Part shown: positions 4,509-8,668 of the stretch, one piece after another
Layout of the letters: each line of letters starts with the position of its first letter
Position numbering within the stretch: the stretch's first letter is position 1
Source: a virus
Reading direction: 5' to 3' (one strand)
Length of the DNA: 32,077 nucleotides
IMG/VR virus record: IMGVR_UViG_3300030107_002090
Location: 1 to 32,077 of that record
The notes under the pieces: model-generated
What the model saw: only the letters and a program-made list of their open reading frames with translations
The model's database searches: none
What the model was told of the DNA's origin: nothing
Made by a program: the position numbers and the translations under genes

Positions 4509-4569
4509 TGACCTGTCTTATCAATGCCGGTAGGTCAGATCCGACAGACCGCCGGTTGGCGGTTTCGAC
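4509..4569 (-). ncRNA. Hammerhead ribozyme, type II, copy 1, with altered C3/G8 core pair
   Basis: Minus strand: immediately after the TAA stop comes GUC (4569-4567, stem II), then GAA. Stem III is ACCGCC/GGCGGU with loop AACC, and C17 is at 4547. Stem I is UGUCGG/CCGGCA (one G-U) with a 10-nt loop. The core is UUGAUAA (4524-4518) instead of CUGAUGA, and GAC (4517-4515) closes stem II. The two core changes are C3 to U and G8 to A, the two bases that pair with each other in the active fold, so pairing is kept. Loop I UGACCU (4537-4532) can pair with AGGUCA (4514-4509). Predicted cleavage is between 4547 and 4546, 23 nt after the stop and 71 nt before ATG 4475. It may be slow, inactive, or a working variant; the sequence alone cannot tell. 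Confidence 0.88.
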
Positions 4570-4779
4570 TTACTCGGCAGCAAGAGACTCCAGCTCTCGC
4601 TTAATCTCGCTAATCGCTTTAAGGGACTTGTCACGCTGTTCAGCCCAGTGGGTTTTCTTTGGCTCCTCAGCTTGGGCGTGAAGCATGCAAAGCCAAGGAA
4701 GACCGATTGTGTAGAGATGGAGATCGTCTTTTAGTACATCCTCGCGTGTTGCTCCTGCTGTTATTCGTGGGTATGTCAT
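4570..4779 (-). CDS. Hypothetical protein, 69 aa, first gene of the leftward operon
   Basis: The start is set to ATG 4779, because the conserved CGAAAGGATCAAACAC leader lies directly before it; a longer frame beginning at 4854 would cover the promoter's operator and -10 region. The protein (MTYPRITAGATREDVLKDDL at the N-terminus, then LPWLCMLHAQ, then the charged helix EQRDKSLKAISEIKRELESL) is short and mostly helical, with a probable C-terminal coiled coil. It is not recognised. As the first gene behind a repressible-looking promoter it could be an early regulator or takeover factor, which is inference only. Confidence 0.75.
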   Translation of the reverse strand: MTYPRITAGATREDVLKDDLHLYTIGLPWLCMLHAQAEEPKKTHWAEQRDKSLKAISEIKRELESLAAE

Positions 4780-4784
4780 GTGTT

Positions 4785-4802
4785 TGATCCTTTCGAGTGA
4801 TC
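4785..4802 (-). promoter_or_regulatory. Shine-Dalgarno hairpin before the first gene of the leftward operon
   Basis: Minus strand GATC-ACTCGAAAG-GATC, a 4-bp stem. This copy has no ribozyme in front of it; it follows the promoter leader directly, so the hairpin and the ribozyme are separable elements. Confidence 0.55.
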
Positions 4803-4819
4803 TGGTTTGAAGCTGCCTC

Positions 4820-4835
4820 ATATCCAACTGGATAT
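4820..4835. promoter_or_regulatory. Operator-like palindrome O1
   Basis: ATATCCAACTGGATAT is a perfect 7+7 bp inverted repeat with a 2-bp centre. It overlaps the expected transcription start (about 4834) of the leftward promoter. It matches O2 (4879-4894) at 13 of 16 positions. A dimeric repressor or activator is the likely ligand; none is identified in the window. Confidence 0.65.
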
Positions 4836-4840
4836 TCACC

Positions 4841-4868
4841 ATGTTAGCGTACATCGGTTAGTTGTCAA
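4841..4868 (-). promoter_or_regulatory. Leftward sigma-70-type promoter
   Basis: On the minus strand the -35 box TTGACA (4868-4863) is a perfect match to consensus, and after 16 bp comes a -10 box TAACAT (4846-4841), four of six matches. O2 lies 10 bp upstream of the -35 box and O1 covers the probable start site. The promoter reads into the ribozyme-punctuated operon with a leader of about 55 nt. Confidence 0.6.
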
Positions 4869-4878
4869 ACACTATTTG

Positions 4879-4894
4879 ATATCTTTCTGGATAT
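4879..4894. promoter_or_regulatory. Operator-like palindrome O2
   Basis: ATATCTTTCTGGATAT, an imperfect inverted repeat with ATATC/GATAT arms that is closely related to O1. The two sites are 59 bp apart start to start, a distance that would allow one protein to bind both and loop the promoter between them. Confidence 0.6.
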
Positions 4895-5215
4895 TTATTC
4901 CAAATAATTATTTAAGGCTATTCTTAGCGGCTGAAGACAACAGAATATTTCTTGGGCTGCGTACAATGTTGAGACGAGGACAGAGGGACACTAGTCGTGA
5001 CAGCTCTGCCTCTCGTGTGTTGATTCACTTCGATGGACTTGAGCAGTCTCAACACCACTGGATTAATCCGGTGGCTTGGGAACGCACGGAGACGCTAGCG
5101 GAGTAGAGTTTAACGCTGGTAGCGGGGATTGTGGCTTCCTGTATATATGAACCATATCCCCCCCCCTATCCTTGGAGTCCCTACTATATAGCCCCTGTTT
5201 CCCGCGCAACAAAAA
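4895..5215. other. Divergent control region, no convincing gene
   Basis: This stretch separates the leftward and rightward gene sets. It begins AT-rich (4895-4916) and later holds a run of nine C (5158-5166). A possible GGGGAT/ATCCCC pairing (5124-5129 with 5156-5161) brackets a TATATAT stretch. TACAAT at 4962-4967 is a plausible rightward -10 box, but no matching -35 box is seen. Frames crossing this region overlap the operators or lack a ribosome-binding site. The rightward promoter is therefore not located. Confidence 0.5.
5055..5074. promoter_or_regulatory. Palindrome, possible operator
   Basis: CCACTGGATTAATCCGGTGG is a 20-bp palindrome with one imperfect pair and centre TA. With almost no loop it is better read as a DNA-binding site than an RNA hairpin. 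It contains TGGAT/ATCC like the O1 and O2 arms (TGGATAT), so it may be a related but diverged site. Confidence 0.4.
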
Positions 5216-5503
5216 ATGAAAGTCCAAAACCTCAAGGTCGTCCACAACGCCGTCAGCGTGATCGAGAACAACCTTGCGGGCTACCGCACGGAAAACTACC
5301 AGGGGGCACACCAAGCCGCACAGATGGCGTTCAGAGAGGTCATACAGGCTTTGCTGAAAAACGGCTGGCTTCCGCACGATGATGCGGAGGTTTTAATACA
5401 TGAACAGGACGCAAAATGGCTGAAACAGTGGAATTACACGCTGCCTGGAGATGGGACTGCCCAGAGTGTGGAAGAGAACAATGGGTACGAGGAATTCACC
5501 TAG
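5216..5503 (+). CDS. Hypothetical protein, 95 aa
   Basis: A soluble, mostly helical protein (NAVSVIENNLAGYRTENYQG, then AAQMAFREVIQALLKNGWLP). The family is not recognised. The ATG is preceded by CGCAACAAAAA with no clear ribosome-binding site, which lowers confidence in the start. The last 88 nt overlap the zinc-ribbon gene in another frame. The C-terminal residues in that overlap are low in recognisable structure, so the gene may once have ended earlier or the overlap may be tolerated. It is the first gene of the rightward set. Confidence 0.6.
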   Translation: MKVQNLKVVHNAVSVIENNLAGYRTENYQGAHQAAQMAFREVIQALLKNGWLPHDDAEVLIHEQDAKWLKQWNYTLPGDGTAQSVEENNGYEEFT

Positions 5504-5652
5504 AAAGTGAACATTTAACACAGGATCAAAAGGATCGTTTAGAAGAAGCCGAATGGTGGGTGTTGTACCCGGAAATGGTGCAATGCGGAGACTGCAAAAG
5601 CCCTTATTACGTTAAACAAGGAATGGACGATGCCGAAGGTTGGAAAGACTAA
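5416..5652 (+). CDS. Small zinc-ribbon protein, 78 aa
   Basis: Two CxxC knuckles, CPEC (C15, C18) and CGDC (C57, C60), separated by 38 residues with an acidic helix (HLTQDQKDRLEEAEWWVLYP), give a typical single zinc-ribbon. Such proteins bind nucleic acid or proteins; the partner is unknown. An AGGA site lies seven bases before the ATG. The start lies inside the previous gene and the end overlaps the 34-aa basic gene by 23 nt. Confidence 0.75.
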   Translation: MAETVELHAAWRWDCPECGREQWVRGIHLESEHLTQDQKDRLEEAEWWVLYPEMVQCGDCKSPYYVKQGMDDAEGWKD

Positions 5653-5734
5653 ATACCCATACACGAAAGCCGGAAAAAAGAAGGCCAAACGAGCTGCCAA
5701 GAAGTCCGGCAAGAAGATGCGACGAAGTTACTAA
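5630..5734 (+). CDS. Very basic 34-aa protein, MPKVG...YPYT type
   Basis: A tiny gene with an AGGA ribosome-binding site seven bases before ATG. The product starts MPKVGKTKYPYTKAGKKKAK and is followed by further lysine and arginine residues; about half of its residues are basic. From memory, short proteins with the same opening pattern (MPKVG-x-K-x-[FY]-x-YT, then K-rich) recur in uncultured marine phages near structural genes, always without a known role. A DNA-condensing or packaging-associated peptide is plausible from charge alone. It overlaps the zinc-ribbon gene. Confidence 0.75.
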   Translation: MPKVGKTKYPYTKAGKKKAKRAAKKSGKKMRRSY

Positions 5735-5838
5735 GTTTTACGACATCATGTGTTTGGCCATAGTGCTGACCGTGATGTTGCCAAGGTTGGGTTCAATCAT
5801 GTTGTTCCTGGCACTGGTGTTACCGCCAAAGGTGATAA

Positions 5839-6387
5839 ATGGCTCAATACGCTAGACCTGATGCAGATGACACTGACGGCAACTGGACTGACAAATCCGG
5901 TGGTGGAACGCTGTACACAAGCATTGATGAGACAAGTTCCGATGGTGCGACAACCTATATCAAGGTCACGGATAACGGCAGTAATGAAGTCTGTATCGTC
6001 AGGCTGAGTGATGTGTCTACTCCTGGTTCATCGGGGACATACATCAAATACACAGCACTGAGAGATGACAACACAGGAGCTGGTGGTCCTGATCTAAAGA
6101 TTGAACTGTTAGAAGGCTCATCGGTTAAAGCCACGACAACCAATACAGGTGTTAGTACCAGTAGTTGGACTGCTTATTCATACACCATTTCAGACGTGTC
6201 TGGCATAAGTGACTGGACGGATCTGAATTTTCGCATCACCGCTATCGCTGGAAGCGGTGCTGGAATGGGTGCTGGTGACGAGATGAAGGTTTCGCAGGTG
6301 TATTTAGAAACACAAGACGCTAGTGGTGGAGGGTCAACTCCAATCGCTGCAATCGCAATGAACACATACAGACAGTTGAGTAGCTAA
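5839..6387 (+). CDS. Putative virion beta-sandwich protein, 182 aa
   Basis: The composition (rich in T, S, G, D) and alternating strands point to a jelly-roll or carbohydrate-binding-like fold: a region TYIKVTDNGSNEVCIVRLSD, another GTYIKYTALRDDNTGAGGPD, then KIELLEGSSVKATTT, SWTAYSYTIS and DLNFRITAIAGSG. There is no signal peptide, which fits a phage fibre or decoration protein. An AAGG site precedes the ATG. The TAA shares its last base with the next ATG (TAATG), coupling it to the fibre gene that follows. The exact role is not known. Confidence 0.75.
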   Translation: MAQYARPDADDTDGNWTDKSGGGTLYTSIDETSSDGATTYIKVTDNGSNEVCIVRLSDVSTPGSSGTYIKYTALRDDNTGAGGPDLKIELLEGSSVKATTTNTGVSTSSWTAYSYTISDVSGISDWTDLNFRITAIAGSGAGMGAGDEMKVSQVYLETQDASGGGSTPIAAIAMNTYRQLSS

Positions 6388-7397
6388 TGTTCTTAAAGCA
6401 ATCCACAGCATACACGTTTAGATTCGGGCCATTCTTGGATGACACTGATGGCAAGACTGCGGAAACTGGTCTGACCATTGAGGACTCTCACGTCAGGGTG
6501 AGTAAGAATGGCGGGAACTTTATAGACAAAGCAGAAACAAGTAATTCAGCACATGACGAAGCTGGCTTTTATGTAGTTGTCCTGAACACCACTGACACAA
6601 ACACAGTAGGTGAATTGCAGATTGCCTGCCACATTTCAGGAGCATTGCCGGTATTCAAAACGTTTTATGTGTTGGAAGAAGCAATCTACGATGCGATGTT
6701 TGCAGCCAGTGCGGACTTGATTACGAAGGTGGATGCTATCGACACAGTAGTTGATGCGATCCTTGTTGACACTGGCACTACGCTCGACGGGAAGATTAAC
6801 ACCATCGACGGAATTGTAGATGCCATTTTGGTGGACACCAATGAGTTGCAGGGTGATTGGACAAATGGCGGTCGCTTAGATTTGATTATCGACGCTACCT
6901 TAGCCGACACCAACGAGTTACAGGCTGATTGGGCAAACGGTGGTCGTTTAGACCTGCTGTTAGATGCGACTCTGGCAGACACGAATGAACTGCAAGGAGA
7001 CTGGGCCAATGGTGGACGGTTAGATTTAATTATCGACGCAATCCTAGTGGACACTGCTGAAATCGGTTCAGCCGGTGCAGGACTGACAGCAGTTCCCTGG
7101 AACAGTTCCTGGGACGCTGAAGTGCAGAGCGAATGCACAGACGCTCTTAACGCATACGATCCACCAACCAAAACCGAGATGGATGCAATGTGGACTACGG
7201 CTCAGACAGAGAGCTACGCCTCTGACGGAGCAGCTGCTACACCAGCACAACTGCTGTACATGATTTATTGCACCGTTGGTGAGTTCGCCATCAGTAGCAC
7301 AACGATCACGGGCAAGAAGCTGGACGGCAGCACAACGGCCATGACATGGACGATTAATGACGCAAGTAACCCAACTAGTAGAACTCGTGCGAGCTAA
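6387..7397 (+). CDS. Putative tail-fibre-like protein with 24-residue repeats
   Basis: The N-terminal domain (about 7-97) reads YTFRFGPFLDDTDGKTAETG, SHVRVSKNGGNF, HDEAGFYVVVLNTTDTNTVG. This is a beta domain widely seen in phage fibre or baseplate-associated proteins, and it is shared in this window with two other genes. Residues about 100-150 form a heptad-like stalk (TVVDAILVDTG, GIVDAILVDTN). Residues 150-221 carry three 24-residue repeats containing DTNELQ-DW-NGGRLDL. The C-terminal part (about 285-336) reads PAQLLYMIYCTVGEFAISST with a beta-rich ending, probably the distal tip. The layout of N-terminal anchor, coiled shaft and tip is that of a trimeric fibre. It is joined to both neighbours by TAATG. 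Confidence 0.82.
   Translation: MFLKQSTAYTFRFGPFLDDTDGKTAETGLTIEDSHVRVSKNGGNFIDKAETSNSAHDEAGFYVVVLNTTDTNTVGELQIACHISGALPVFKTFYVLEEAIYDAMFAASADLITKVDAIDTVVDAILVDTGTTLDGKINTIDGIVDAILVDTNELQGDWTNGGRLDLIIDATLADTNELQADWANGGRLDLLLDATLADTNELQGDWANGGRLDLIIDAILVDTAEIGSAGAGLTAVPWNSSWDAEVQSECTDALNAYDPPTKTEMDAMWTTAQTESYASDGAAATPAQLLYMIYCTVGEFAISSTTITGKKLDGSTTAMTWTINDASNPTSRTRAS
6834..7049 (+). repeat. Three in-frame 72-bp coding repeats in the fibre shaft
   Basis: Three adjacent units (residues 150-173, 174-197, 198-221) share DTNELQ, DW-NGGRLDL and DA-LA/V. The copies differ at many third codon positions, so the protein pattern, not the DNA, is conserved; this argues for old duplication kept by selection on shaft structure. 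Confidence 0.85.
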
Positions 7398-7813
7398 TGG
7401 CAGTCAAAGACTTAATCGGTCCAGCGTTTGTCGGAAACAACACCGTCAAATACATCGTGACCAGAGGCATGTCAACAACTCAAAGCGTCATTCCAATTAT
7501 CGCTCAGTCAAACACATTAATCGGCGACATCGCAACAGAAGACAGATACCGCAAAGGATTAGCCCTAACTGGACTGACCTTTGTGTTGGTGAACAAGAGT
7601 ACGGGAGCTGCGATCACCAGCGGCTCAGTGACAACCAAGATAACTAAAGACGGTGGAACTCAGGGGACAACCACCAACAGTGCAGCACATGAAGGCAATG
7701 GCCAATGGTCAATCAACCTGACAGCAGCGGAGATGGATGCCGACATTGTGGGACTAGCGATGACCCACACGAATGCACTGACACTGTACAAGACGCTCAA
7801 GACAAGCCTGTGA
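7397..7813 (+). CDS. Virion beta-domain protein, 138 aa
   Basis: The C-terminal two thirds (about 55-137) repeat the domain found at the N-terminus of the 367-aa protein at 15544: TGLTFVLVNKSTGAAI, then TKITKDGGTQ, then EGNGQWSINLTAAEMDADIV and MTHTNALTLYKTLKT. The short N-terminal part (MAVKDLIGPAFVGNNTVKYI) may be an attachment segment. It is probably a small structural protein belonging with the fibre encoded just upstream (TAATG junction). The exact location in the particle cannot be told. Confidence 0.78.
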   Translation: MAVKDLIGPAFVGNNTVKYIVTRGMSTTQSVIPIIAQSNTLIGDIATEDRYRKGLALTGLTFVLVNKSTGAAITSGSVTTKITKDGGTQGTTTNSAAHEGNGQWSINLTAAEMDADIVGLAMTHTNALTLYKTLKTSL

Positions 7814-7944
7814 AACATGTTTGTTCTGAGTGCAATCGACACGTTGAAGAAGAGCTTACTGAAGTCACTGAACCTAATTGGCAAGGTTGGCTTTGTAGAA
7901 GCTGTTTTGGCATGTACCTAAACAATGAGCTACCGGATGGCTAA
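7810..7944 (+). CDS. 44-aa zinc-ribbon protein
   Basis: Start GTG at 7810 overlaps the previous stop as GTGA, the kind of junction used throughout this arm. The product has CSEC (C5, C8) and CRSC (C29, C32), a compact two-knuckle zinc site, with an acidic linker. A longer frame starting at 7705 exists but would run inside the beta-domain gene and is less likely. The end overlaps the following gene by 8-20 nt depending on its start. Function unknown; possibly a regulator or a packaging accessory. Confidence 0.6.
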   Translation: MKHVCSECNRHVEEELTEVTEPNWQGWLCRSCFGMYLNNELPDG

Positions 7945-8497
7945 AGGCATAACAACACGAACAATTTTTAAGAACCGCATGAAGCGGGAAGGGCGTGGGT
8001 CGGAATGGAAGAGGCGATACGCTGATGCCAAGAAGGAAATGGAGTGGAAAGACGCATCGGACAAAGTAATGGCTGAAATGGGGTTTGTATCAGCCGAGGT
8101 CGAACGAGAGATCCATGAGAAGTTTCTGAAGTTCGGCATGAGAGGCATACCAAAACAACTGGAGCAGATTGAGCAGGAGAAATCACAGGAAGAGTTGATC
8201 GGGATCTTAGGTGATTACGACATCAACGACAGTGAACTACCTGCTGACATTGCTTTTGTGTTTCACAACTTACACAAGGCGGTCGGTGAAATGACCAGCT
8301 GGAAGATTAAACCAAAAGACGCACCAACACCCGGAGCATGGAACATGTTGATTTGGGCTAGTACCAATCAAACAAAGTTCATGGACAAGGTTCTTGGTGA
8401 ACAACTGAAAACAGGACGAACGACAGACGACCAGGGAATGAGAGACACAGGAGAGAGCGTCGAACAAATCGAAGCAATTCTTTCCGAACTTACATAA
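7925..8497 (+). CDS. Candidate small terminase subunit, 190 aa
   Basis: Placed two genes before the large terminase, where the DNA-recognition subunit usually sits. The N-terminus is very basic (TTRTIFKNRMKREGRGSEWK), followed by long charged helices (RYADAKKEMEWKDASDKVMA, and FGMRGIPKQLEQIEQEKSQE). The C-terminal half contains GAWNMLIWASTNQTKFMDKV and ends in an acidic tail with SVEQIEAILSELT. No recognisable helix-turn-helix sequence is present, so the assignment rests on position, size and composition. A second ATG at 7937 would shorten it by four residues; neither start has a strong ribosome-binding site. Confidence 0.55.
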   Translation: MSYRMAKGITTRTIFKNRMKREGRGSEWKRRYADAKKEMEWKDASDKVMAEMGFVSAEVEREIHEKFLKFGMRGIPKQLEQIEQEKSQEELIGILGDYDINDSELPADIAFVFHNLHKAVGEMTSWKIKPKDAPTPGAWNMLIWASTNQTKFMDKVLGEQLKTGRTTDDQGMRDTGESVEQIEAILSELT

Positions 8498-8509
8498 GGG
8501 TGTCTCAAG

Positions 8510-8668
8510 ATGAAACGTAACCGACTGTTCTACATCACAGGAACTTTATTCCACATAGCCGCAACTACATATTTTCTGGTGCTAATTTGGAAATCGTATG
8601 TGTGGTGGCAGTGGTTACACAGACTACAGGACACCTTAAACGCACAGCCTAATGGAATGTTGATTTGA
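8510..8668 (+). CDS. 52-aa single-pass membrane protein between terminase genes
   Basis: Starts at ATG 8510 with a weak CAAGA leader and ends at TGA 8668, overlapping the terminase TTG start by four bases. The product begins MKRNRLFYITGTLFHIAATT, followed by YFLVLIWKSYVWWQWL. This gives one hydrophobic segment of about 20-24 residues behind a basic N-terminus (probable N-in), with a tryptophan-rich interface and a short polar tail. The position is unusual for a holin, but size and topology would allow that; the alternative is a small membrane-associated factor of unknown role. Confidence 0.65.
   Translation: MKRNRLFYITGTLFHIAATTYFLVLIWKSYVWWQWLHRLQDTLNAQPNGMLI

Noticed and set aside
4807-5106. 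99-codon plus-strand frame across the control region
   Set aside because: It covers both operators and the leftward promoter, has no ribosome-binding site and no protein-like pattern. It is better read as non-coding control DNA.
5735-5838. In-frame continuation of the 34-aa basic peptide beyond its TAA (readthrough)
   Set aside because: The frame stays open after the stop codon, but there is no readthrough signal and the following gene has its own AAGG ribosome-binding site.
5748-5855. 35-codon hydrophobic frame between the basic peptide gene and the beta-sandwich gene
   Set aside because: It is leucine/valine rich but has no ribosome-binding site, has charged breaks, and overlaps the next gene out of frame. 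Too little support.
6686-7171. 161-codon minus-strand frame
   Set aside because: Antisense shadow of the fibre repeats (it shows the same periodicity in reverse) on the wrong strand for this arm.
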